A DNA stretch of 14,639 nt, from NCBI GenBank assembly GCA_018894655.1, contig JAHIPE010000038.1, positions 1 to 14,639 of the forward strand, given 5' to 3'. The notes under the pieces were generated by a model, which saw nothing but the letters and a program-made list of their open reading frames with translations, was not told the DNA's origin and ran no database searches. This document shows positions 1-5,668 of the stretch, piece by piece. The stretch is from Actinomycetota bacterium (lineage in GTDB: Bacteria; Actinomycetota; Geothermincolia; Fen-727; Anoxymicrobiaceae). The stretch's first letter is position 1; each line of letters begins with the position of its first letter. The position numbers were made by a program, and so were the translations under genes.

Positions 1-2
1 AA

Positions 3-910
3 GGCCTTGATATTGCCCTCAAGGGCAGGAAGGGGAGCCGCGTCTACGCCAAGAAGGCAGATGGAGATTTTGAAGCCCATCTGGTTGCATTGAGCTGCGG
101 TGATCCGCCCCAAGGTTTCGCAAGGTGGTCCCTGAGGCTGCTGGCGGACCGAGTGGTTGAACTCGATTACATTGACAGCGTATCCCATGAAACGGTACGC
201 CGCGTCCTAAAAAAAACGAACTCAAGCCTTGGAAGCGTAAAGGATGGGTGATTCCACCAAAGCAAAACGGAAGCTTCGTTGCCAACATGGAAATGGTGTT
301 GGACGTTTACAAGCGTCCGCTCGATCCGCGTTACCCGGTCATATGCATGGACGAGTCCCCCAAGCAACTGATTGCGGAGACGAGAGTCCCCGTTGCCCCA
401 TCCCCAGGGCAACCTGCCAGGCATGACTATGAATACAGGCGTTGTGGGGTATGCAATATATTTCTTGCTTGCGAGCCGTTGGCGGGAAAACGCATGGTAA
501 AGATAACCGAGAGAAAAACCAAGCGGGACTGGGCGTGCTTCTTGGAAGAGATCGCCGGCCAATACGAAAGCGTGGAGAGAATAACACTGGTGATGGACAA
601 CCTGAACACCCACAAACCCGGGTCGCTGTACGAAGCATTTCCGCCGCATAAGGCAAAGGCGCTGTGGGACAGATTCGAGTTTGTGTATACTCCGAAGCAC
701 GGAAGCTGGCTGAACATGGCCGAGATAGAGTTGAACGTGCTCACCGGACAGTGTCTAAACAGAAGGATCGACGATATCGAGGTTATCAGAAGAGAGGTAC
801 GGGCATGGCAAGAATACAGAAACAACAAGAACGCCAAGGTCAACTGGCAGTTTACAACCGAGGATGCCCGGATAAAGCTATCGCGTCTTTACCCGACACT
901 TGAGGGTTGA
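3..910 (+). CDS. IS630-family transposase, 5'-partial, split over two frames (-1 shift at an A8 run)
   Basis: This is the DDE transposase of the IS630 element. The first frame, 3-251, is open from the window edge. It encodes a winged-helix DNA-binding part (FARWSLRLLADRVV, then SHETVRRVLKK) and stops at TGA 249-251. The second frame, to 910, continues the same protein from KKNELKPWKRKGWVIPPK. It carries the catalytic acidic residues in VICMDES, LVMDNLNTH and SWLNMAEIE, typical of the DDE_3 fold. The two frames join without loss of homology at the A run 209-216 if the ribosome slips back one base. Two-frame IS630 transposases made by frameshifting are known, so this may be a working gene. A single-base indel in a pseudogene would look the same. 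The stop codon lies inside the right terminal repeat. Family identity is firm; activity is not shown. Confidence 0.85.
209..216 (+). promoter_or_regulatory. Slippery A8 run, candidate -1 frameshift or transcript-slippage site
   Basis: In the upstream transposase frame the codons are CTA AAA AAA ACG, giving the heptamer A_AAA_AAA at 209-215. A -1 slip continues as AAC GAA CTC AAG, the conserved KNELKP stretch of IS630 transposases. Polymerase slippage adding one A would have the same effect. I see no convincing Shine-Dalgarno stimulator upstream and no strong stem-loop downstream. Confidence 0.6.
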
Positions 911-920
911 CGCGACACTA

Positions 921-1249
921 GTGAAACTTATTGATGTCGGCTTGGATGTGATGAGGCTATTCTCCTTCTGTCACACCGACTGTGTTGCAGTTGCCAATTT
1001 TACATAGTAACCGGCTGTTTACTACAACCCCGTATTGGTCTTTTCAAGGTACTGAAGATATCATACCACAAAGGAGAGACGGCGCGTATCCCTTACCTGA
1101 AGGAAAGGGTCTTGCGCCAACAAAATGATAACCCTTGTGTAGAATAACGCAAAGATCCCGCTGAACACGGTTGCGTCATGCGCAAAAGTGGCGCCTGAGT
1201 GTGACGCTAGCGATGATGTATGGAAGATATACCCTGGGTGAGGTGAAAG
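921..1249. other. Intergenic region between IS630 right end and hisI
   Basis: I find no convincing gene in this 329-bp stretch; short frames lack coding character. A possible -10 box TAGAAT lies at 1140-1145, but no good -35 precedes it at normal spacing. An imperfect stem may form between GCGTCA (1173-1178) and TGACGC (1202-1207), about 45 bases before the hisI start. Sequence next to the IS end may be the remnant of whatever the element inserted into; I cannot identify it. Confidence 0.4.
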
Positions 1250-1615
1250 ATGGGCAACGATGAAACCCCGGTAACCGGGGTGGAAGACATGAAGTACGAC
1301 GACAGGGGGCTGATACCGGCGATAGTCCAGGAGGAGTCCACCGGGCAGGTGCTGATGCTCGCCTACATGAACCGCGAGTCTCTCTCAAAGACGCTCGAGA
1401 CAGGGCGCACCTGGTTCTACTCGAGAAGCAGGCAGGAGCTCTGGCCCAAGGGCGAGACCAGTGGACACGTGCAGCGGGTTAAAAGAGTCTTCTACGACTG
1501 TGATGCCGATACGCTTCTGGTACAGGTGGAGCAGGTGGGAGTCGCCTGCCACACCGGCGAGATGAGCTGCTTCTACCGCGAGTTTCAGTTGGACTGCGGC
1601 GGCCCCGGCGAGTGA
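1250..1615 (+). CDS. hisI: Phosphoribosyl-AMP cyclohydrolase
   Basis: HisI opens the purine ring of phosphoribosyl-AMP, giving ProFAR, in the third step of histidine synthesis in the cytoplasm. The 121-residue protein has the usual length of the monofunctional enzyme, with no HisE domain fused. Family signatures are YSRSRQELWPKGETSGH (about 57-73), the Mg-binding DCDAD (83-87), and the zinc cysteines C84, C100 and C107 in VACHTGEMSCFYR. Start ATG 1250 follows a GAGGTG Shine-Dalgarno; M14 (MKYDDRG) is a possible internal alternative. No other his gene is visible. The next gene, 78 bp on, has its own promoter, so hisI looks separated from the rest of the pathway. Identification is very secure. 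Confidence 0.97.
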   Translation: MGNDETPVTGVEDMKYDDRGLIPAIVQEESTGQVLMLAYMNRESLSKTLETGRTWFYSRSRQELWPKGETSGHVQRVKRVFYDCDADTLLVQVEQVGVACHTGEMSCFYREFQLDCGGPGE

Positions 1616-1641
1616 CCCATGCTCGCGTGAGCGCGTTCATT

Positions 1642-1650
1642 TGTTATAAT
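1642..1650 (+). promoter_or_regulatory. Extended -10 promoter of the winged-helix gene
   Basis: TGTTATAAT is a perfect TGn-TATAAT extended -10 element (TATAAT at 1645-1650). It lies 42 bp before the TTG start at 1693. No recognisable -35 box is present at 17 bp, which extended -10 promoters can tolerate. Confidence 0.65.
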
Positions 1651-1692
1651 CCTAAGAGGTAACCTGTTTCTACGGGATTTCGGTGGTAAGAC

Positions 1693-2052
1693 TTGCCGCT
1701 AGACAACATTGAACCGGAGATCTTGGGCTTCGTGGACCAGTACATCGAGCAGTTCGCCTGCTGGGACGTCTTCGCGTACTTCCACGAGAACCCTGATATC
1801 GAGAAGCAGTCCTCCGACATCGCCATCGATGTGGGGCGCCGGGCCACAGCGATAGAGCCGGTCCTGGAGCGGTTTGTCGAGCAGGGAGTGCTGTCGCGCG
1901 ATACCGAGGAGGGCGAGGAGCCGATGTACCGTTACAAGGCACCGGCCGGGGTGAGGCACGAGATGGACGCGTTCCTGGCGGCGACAAGGGACCGGACCAC
2001 CCGGCTGGCGATAGTCAGCAAGGTCCTGCAAAGGGAGGCCAGGCGTCTCTAG
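1693..2052 (+). CDS. Small winged-helix-like protein of unknown function
   Basis: The 119-residue acidic protein is mostly helical. The stretch CWDVFAYFHENPDIEKQSSDIAIDVGRRATAIEPVLERFVEQGVL (about 23-67) has the pattern of a winged-helix fold: a helix, a helix-turn-helix with AIDVGRRATAIEPVLERFVEQGVL as recognition part, then a wing (SRDTEEGEEPMYRYKAP). This resembles MarR/ArsR-type domains, but I do not recognise a named family. No membrane segment or catalytic motif is visible. The TTG start fits a GGTGGT Shine-Dalgarno. The stop TAG at 2050-2052 coincides with the left edge of a MITE; the CTAG target means the stop would be the same without it. A transcription regulator is possible but unproven. 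Confidence 0.75.
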   Translation: MPLDNIEPEILGFVDQYIEQFACWDVFAYFHENPDIEKQSSDIAIDVGRRATAIEPVLERFVEQGVLSRDTEEGEEPMYRYKAPAGVRHEMDAFLAATRDRTTRLAIVSKVLQREARRL

Positions 2053-2071
2053 TGCCCCGTCCCATAAATAC
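2049..2071 (+). repeat. MITE left terminal inverted repeat
   Basis: This 23-bp arm pairs with 2194-2216 with a single difference (C2055 against the T expected). The first base after TA also completes the TAG stop codon of the upstream gene. Confidence 0.9.
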
Positions 2072-2215
2072 AATGGCATTCGAACGCCCCTGCATCCGCT
2101 ACAGCTTCGTTCCGCTCCCTGCGCCGTACTCTAGAGTACGCCTCGGTCGCGCGCCTTGCCGGCGCGGCGCATCGACGCTCTCGGTGCGTCACCGTATTTA
2201 TGGGACGGGACACTA
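2050..2215. mobile_element. TA-flanked MITE of the IS630/Tc1-mariner type
   Basis: The element is about 166 bp including TA at 2050-2051 and 2214-2215. The ends form a 23-bp inverted repeat with one mismatch (2049-2071 and 2194-2216). The right arm read inward begins TAGTGTCCCGTCCCATAAAT. It has no coding capacity. The interior is GC-rich and contains the perfect palindrome CGTACTCTAGAGTACG (2125-2140) and the hairpins GCGCC-ttgcc-GGCGC (2151-2165) and GGTG-cgt-CACC (2183-2193). The terminal match to the IS630 element at 1-920 suggests mobilisation in trans by that or a related transposase. It sits in the stop codon of the preceding gene and 8 bp before the tRNA-Gly promoter. Confidence 0.88.
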
Positions 2216-2216
2216 G
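2194..2216 (-). repeat. MITE right terminal inverted repeat
   Basis: This is the reverse complement of the left arm with one mismatch. It begins TAGTGTCCCGTC from the outside, against TAGTGTCGCGTC for the IS630 right end at about 920. Confidence 0.9.
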
Positions 2217-2223
2217 CGGATGA

Positions 2224-2252
2224 TTGACACCCTCGGTTGTCTTTCTTACAAT
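2224..2252 (+). promoter_or_regulatory. Promoter of tRNA-Gly
   Basis: Perfect -35 TTGACA (2224-2229), 17-bp spacer, -10 TACAAT (2247-2252). The predicted start of transcription is only a few bases before the mature tRNA 5' end at 2262. The MITE ends 8 bp upstream of the -35 box. Confidence 0.85.
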
Positions 2253-2261
2253 CTTCATTGA

Positions 2262-2337
2262 GCGGGAATAGCTCAGTTGGTAGAGCGCCACCTTGCCAAG
2301 GTGGAGGTCGACGGTTCGAGCCCGTTTTCCCGCTCCA
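2262..2337 (+). tRNA. tRNA-Gly (anticodon GCC)
   Basis: The acceptor stem GCGGGAA pairs with TTCCCGC. The D arm is GCTCAGTTGGTAGAGC. The anticodon arm CCACC-TTGCCAA-GGTGG carries GCC, and the T arm contains GGTTCGAGCCC. The discriminator base is T, followed by an encoded CCA (2335-2337). It is the first tRNA of a loose group with Cys and Val. Confidence 0.97.
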
Positions 2338-2370
2338 GTACCTATCGTGAAGAATGACTGTTTGTCCTTA

Positions 2371-2410
2371 GACCACGGAGGGCGGCTGAGAGTCGCCCCT
2401 CAAGTGGTTT
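2371..2410 (+). terminator. Probable terminator or stem-loop after tRNA-Gly
   Basis: ACCAC (2372-2376) pairs with GTGGT (2404-2408), enclosing a GAGGGCG/CGCCCCTC stem with one bulge. It is followed by only three T (2408-2410), so it is a weak candidate for rho-independent termination. Confidence 0.45.
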
Positions 2411-2472
2411 AACCCGGTTGATGAACACGCGAGATTTCCGCTTGGCCCGAGTTATAGTAAAATGATCTCGTC

Positions 2473-2546
<74 letters not shown>

Positions 2547-2565
2547 GGCGTCCACGCCCGTCCGA

Positions 2566-3087
2566 TCATATGTCGTGGCCTTTCTCGCCGCTGTCGCAGG
2601 TGACCACAAACACGGGGCCGTCTTTCTCCAGCACATAATAATGATCGGTGGCGGGGCAGATCGATGGTTCGTCCAGGTAGCGGTCAACCACCAGGGGGTG
2701 GTTCTCGTCTATCCGGCCGGCGGGAGGATACTCGCCTTCCACCTCGTAATACCTTTCGACTTCCACCTCGATTCGGCTCAGATTGCCCCGGCAGATCCCG
2801 GCCTGAGCCTTGTTTACAAACTCCGGCCCGCTGGGCATCATGGAGAAGATGGCGTAAGCAACGACCGCCAGTGAGGCAGTGAACCCCAGCATGACGGCGA
2901 CAATCCACCGGTAACTCGCGGTTCTCTTTTTCTTATAGGGGCTTCCCTCGACGACCTGGAACATACGCTCGACCTGGGCCTTTCCGACAAGGCCGCATTC
3001 TTCACAGTAGTGCCTGTCAGGATCGATGGACTTCCCGCACTTCAGACAGACCGGCAACGCTTCCGCCTTGATCGTTTGAACTTTCAA
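2566..3087 (-). CDS. Zinc-ribbon, single-pass membrane protein with pseudopilin-like C-terminal domain
   Basis: The 173-residue protein has three parts. Residues 14-31 are a zinc ribbon (C14-x2-C17, C28-x2-C31). Residues 61-84 are one hydrophobic span after a basic stretch (YKKKRTASYR), suggesting the ribbon stays in the cytoplasm. Residues 99-167 resemble the outer part of type II/IV major pseudopilins: ICRGNLSRIEVEVERYYEVEGEYPP, then CPATDHYYVLEKDG. There is no prepilin peptidase site, so it would be anchored by its own helix rather than processed as a pilin. The TTG start is forced by an in-frame stop just upstream and lacks a clear Shine-Dalgarno; the next Met would lose the ribbon. The gene converges on tRNA-Cys. 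Function is unknown. Confidence 0.85.
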   Translation of the reverse strand: MKVQTIKAEALPVCLKCGKSIDPDRHYCEECGLVGKAQVERMFQVVEGSPYKKKRTASYRWIVAVMLGFTASLAVVAYAIFSMMPSGPEFVNKAQAGICRGNLSRIEVEVERYYEVEGEYPPAGRIDENHPLVVDRYLDEPSICPATDHYYVLEKDGPVFVVTCDSGEKGHDI

Positions 3088-3129
3088 TTATCATAAGATA
3101 CTATTATCGCGTTAAAATCAATGCTCTGT

Positions 3130-3204
3130 GGGCGCGTAGCTCAGTGGGAGAGCGCTTCCTTGACGCGGAAGAGGTCGGTAGTTCGATCCTACTCGCGCCC
3201 ACCA
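3130..3204 (+). tRNA. tRNA-Val (anticodon GAC)
   Basis: Acceptor GGGCGCG pairs with CGCGCCC. Anticodon arm CTTCC-TTGACGC-GGAAG carries GAC, and the T arm contains GGTAGTTCGATCCTACT. The discriminator base is A, with encoded CCA (3202-3204). A -10-like TAAAAT lies at 3113-3118; the 42-bp gap upstream is shared with the divergent zinc-ribbon gene. thrS follows closely and may be read through from this tRNA. Confidence 0.97.
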
Positions 3205-3229
3205 TTCTATTACCGGTAAAGTCTGCTGC

Positions 3230-3246
3230 TTGCCACCGGTTGGCAA
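3230..3246 (+). promoter_or_regulatory. Small hairpin in the thrS leader
   Basis: TTGCCA-ccggt-TGGCAA forms a perfect 6-bp stem with a 5-base loop, between tRNA-Val and thrS. No U run follows, so it is not a normal terminator. It could mark 3' processing of the tRNA transcript or affect thrS translation. There is no room for a T-box leader. Confidence 0.4.
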
Positions 3247-3265
3247 ATAAATGCTTGGTGAGATG

Positions 3266-5182
3266 ATGATAAAGGTAATCCTGAAAGACGGAAAAAAGGT
3301 GGATGTGCCAAGCGGCGAGACGCCTCTGGAAGTGCTCGCGGCCGCGGGCATCAAGCCGGATGATGGTGCTCTCGTAGCCGAGGTCGACGGGGAAGCGGCG
3401 GAGCTCAACCGGCCCCTGGAGGGCGACTGTAGTCTAGGTTTCCTCGACTTCAGTACGCCGCGCGGCAGGGAGGCGTACAGGCACACCGCTTCGCACGTCA
3501 TGGCCCAGGCGGTAAAGCGACTTTTTCCCGACGCGAGGCTTGCAATCGGGCCCTCCATCGACGATGGGTTCTACTACGATTTCGCCATGGAGCGCGCGCT
3601 CACCCCTGAGGACCTGCCGGCGATAGAGGAGGAGATGGCGCGGATTGTCGCCGAGGACCTGCCGGTGACAAGGAAAGAGCTATCCCGCCAAGAGGCGGCC
3701 TCACTCTTCGAGGAGAGCGGCGAGGGTTACAAGGTCGAACTCCTTGACGATATCGAGGGCGATACGGTAACCGTCTACCGGCAGGGTGAGTTCATTGACC
3801 TGTGCCGGGGCCCACACCTGGTATCAACCGGGCGGCTCAATGCGCTGCGGCTGTTATCGCTTGCCGGAGCGTACTGGAGGGGCGACGAGAAGCGGGAGAT
3901 GTTACAGAGGATATACGGGACCGCTTTCGACTCCTCCGAGGGGCTTGACGAGTACCTGCGGATGCGGGAGGAGGCCGAGAAGCGTGACCACCGGCGCCTG
4001 GGGCCCGAACTGGAACTCTTCAGCATGCAAGACGAGATGGGCCCCGGACTGGTCGTTTACCATCCCAACGGCGCGATACTGCGCACGGTAATAGAGGATT
4101 TCCTGAAGGTGGAGCACGCCAGGAGAGGTTACGAACTGGTGATATCACCCCACATCATGCGAAAGGACGTGTGGGAGACAAGCGGGCACCTGCAGATGCA
4201 GTACCCGATGTACTTCTTCGATATCGAGGGTCAGGGGTACGGCATCAAGCCGATGAACTGCCCGGCGCACATCTACATATACAAGTCCAGGACCCGCGGG
4301 CATAACGAACTGCCGGTCAGGCTCTTCGAGTTGGGGACGGTATACCGGCACGAGCGTTCCGGGGTCCTGCACGGGCTCTTGAGGGCGCGTGGCTTCACCC
4401 AGGACGACGCCCATATATTTTGCACCATGGATCAGGCGGAAAAGGAGATTGAAGACGCCATCAGGTTCGCCTTCGAGGCCCAGCGCGCGTTCGGTTTCAC
4501 CGAGTTCTTGATCGCCTTGAGCACGAGGCCGGAGAGCTTCGTGGGAAACAGCGAGGACTGGGAGCGGGCGACCGGGCTGCTCAGGAAGGCGCTGGAGGGC
4601 CAGTCACTGGAGTACGTCATAGATGAGGGTGAGGGGGTCTTCTACGGCCCCAAGATAGACGTCAAGCTCAAGGACGCGCTTGGCCGGTACTGGCAGGGTC
4701 CGACGATCCAGTTCGACTTCAACCTGCCCCGGCGCTTCGAGATGACCTACGCCGGTGCGGATAACCGGGAGCACACCCCGGTGATGATACACCGTACAGT
4801 GCTGGGCAGCCTGGAGCGTTACATCGGTATCCTGATAGAGCAGTACGGGGGGGCGTTTCCACTTTGGCTGGCGCCGGTTCAGGTCGAGATACTACCAATT
4901 GCCGATCGCCATGTCGCGTACGCGGACGATATCCGGGAGCGGATGGAAACCGGTGGCATTCGGGTGAAGGTCAACCGTGAACGGGAGACAACCGGGAACA
5001 AGATAAGGAAGGCGTGGCGCATGAAGGTCCCCTACATGGTGATCGTGGGGGACAAGGAGGTCGAGTCGGGCAAGGTAAGCGTGAGGTCGCTGGCGGGCAG
5101 GGACGATCGGGACGTGGAGCCGGAAAGGTTCCTGTCGGACCTGCTCAAGGAGATAGACAGCAAAGGATCGCTAGAGGTGTAG
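3266..5182 (+). CDS. thrS: Threonine--tRNA ligase
   Basis: ThrRS charges tRNA-Thr in the cytoplasm and removes mischarged serine. All usual domains are present (numbers from ATG 3251): an N-terminal TGS domain (about 6-66); the editing domain with HTASH (H78, H82) and DLCRGPH (C185, H189); the class II core with motif 2 VYRHERSGVLHGLLRARGF; zinc ligands C337, H388 and H514; motif 3 in the HRTVLGSLERYIGILIEQYGG region; and a C-terminal anticodon-binding domain. The frame is open from ATG 3251, but GGTGA at 3257-3261 and the usual N-terminus MIKVxLKDG favour ATG 3266 (or 3263). The HIT gene follows after 3 bp, an arrangement known in Actinobacteria. Confidence 0.97.
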   Translation: MIKVILKDGKKVDVPSGETPLEVLAAAGIKPDDGALVAEVDGEAAELNRPLEGDCSLGFLDFSTPRGREAYRHTASHVMAQAVKRLFPDARLAIGPSIDDGFYYDFAMERALTPEDLPAIEEEMARIVAEDLPVTRKELSRQEAASLFEESGEGYKVELLDDIEGDTVTVYRQGEFIDLCRGPHLVSTGRLNALRLLSLAGAYWRGDEKREMLQRIYGTAFDSSEGLDEYLRMREEAEKRDHRRLGPELELFSMQDEMGPGLVVYHPNGAILRTVIEDFLKVEHARRGYELVISPHIMRKDVWETSGHLQMQYPMYFFDIEGQGYGIKPMNCPAHIYIYKSRTRGHNELPVRLFELGTVYRHERSGVLHGLLRARGFTQDDAHIFCTMDQAEKEIEDAIRFAFEAQRAFGFTEFLIALSTRPESFVGNSEDWERATGLLRKALEGQSLEYVIDEGEGVFYGPKIDVKLKDALGRYWQGPTIQFDFNLPRRFEMTYAGADNREHTPVMIHRTVLGSLERYIGILIEQYGGAFPLWLAPVQVEILPIADRHVAYADDIRERMETGGIRVKVNRERETTGNKIRKAWRMKVPYMVIVGDKEVESGKVSVRSLAGRDDRDVEPERFLSDLLKEIDSKGSLEV

Positions 5183-5185
5183 CCG

Positions 5186-5668
5186 ATGGAAGTAATGTTT
5201 ACGCCCTGGAGGTATGAGTACGTGAAGACCGTGGACCAACAAGAAGGGTGTATTTTCTGTGACAAGCCATCCGACCCCGAGAGCAAAGACGAGGAGAACC
5301 TCATACTCGTTCGAAAGGAGCGGTGCTTCGTCATCCTGAACCTCTACCCGTACTCGTCGGCTCACCTGATGGTAGTGCCGTACGAGCACACCGGGACGAT
5401 CGAGGACCTTGACGCCGAAACGATGGGGGAGATGATGGCACTGACCCAGCAGTGCATGCGCGCGATACGGGAGGCATATACCCCCGACGGCTTCAACGTG
5501 GGAATAAACATCTCCAGGGTGGCGGGAGCGGGAATAGACGGCCACGTCCACCTGCACCTTGTGCCCCGGTGGGACGGTGATTCCAACTTCATGCCGGTGG
5601 TGGCGGGCGTCAGGGTCTTGCCGCTGGCGCTGGACAGCGTCTGGCGGACTCTAAAGGACCTTCTCTAG
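5186..5668 (+). CDS. HIT-family nucleotide hydrolase/phosphorylase
   Basis: The 160-residue protein belongs to the histidine triad family, which cleaves nucleotide phosphates such as Ap4A or adenylated substrates. It has CIFC (22-25, half of a zinc site in some members), HLMVVPYEHTG (60-70), and the catalytic HVHLHLV (120-126) in GAGIDGHVHLHLVPRWDGDSNFMP, typical of the Ap4A phosphorylase-like branch. ATG 5186 has a good GAGGTG Shine-Dalgarno 7 bases upstream and follows thrS by 3 bp, so the two are probably co-transcribed. A link to ThrRS is plausible because aminoacyl-tRNA synthetases make Ap4A as a by-product, but the true substrate is unknown. Its stop overlaps that of the convergent EF-G-like gene. 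Confidence 0.92.
   Translation: MEVMFTPWRYEYVKTVDQQEGCIFCDKPSDPESKDEENLILVRKERCFVILNLYPYSSAHLMVVPYEHTGTIEDLDAETMGEMMALTQQCMRAIREAYTPDGFNVGINISRVAGAGIDGHVHLHLVPRWDGDSNFMPVVAGVRVLPLALDSVWRTLKDLL

Larger units (their letters stand above)
1..920 (+). mobile_element. IS630-family insertion sequence, right part (left end outside window)
   Basis: The stretch holds an IS630-type transposase that runs in from the left edge. It appears to end at 918, followed by the dinucleotide TA at 919-920. Read inward on the minus strand, the end is TAGTGTCGCGTCAAC. This agrees at 11 of the first 12 bases with the right end of the MITE at 2050-2215. TA target use is the rule for the IS630/Tc1-mariner superfamily. 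The left terminal repeat and left TA are not in the window, so the boundary call rests on one end plus the match to the MITE. Confidence 0.8.

Noticed and set aside
3205..3265. T-box or other riboswitch leader for thrS.
   Set aside because: Only about 60 bases separate tRNA-Val from thrS. There is no T-box consensus and no antiterminator/terminator pair, only a 6-bp hairpin.
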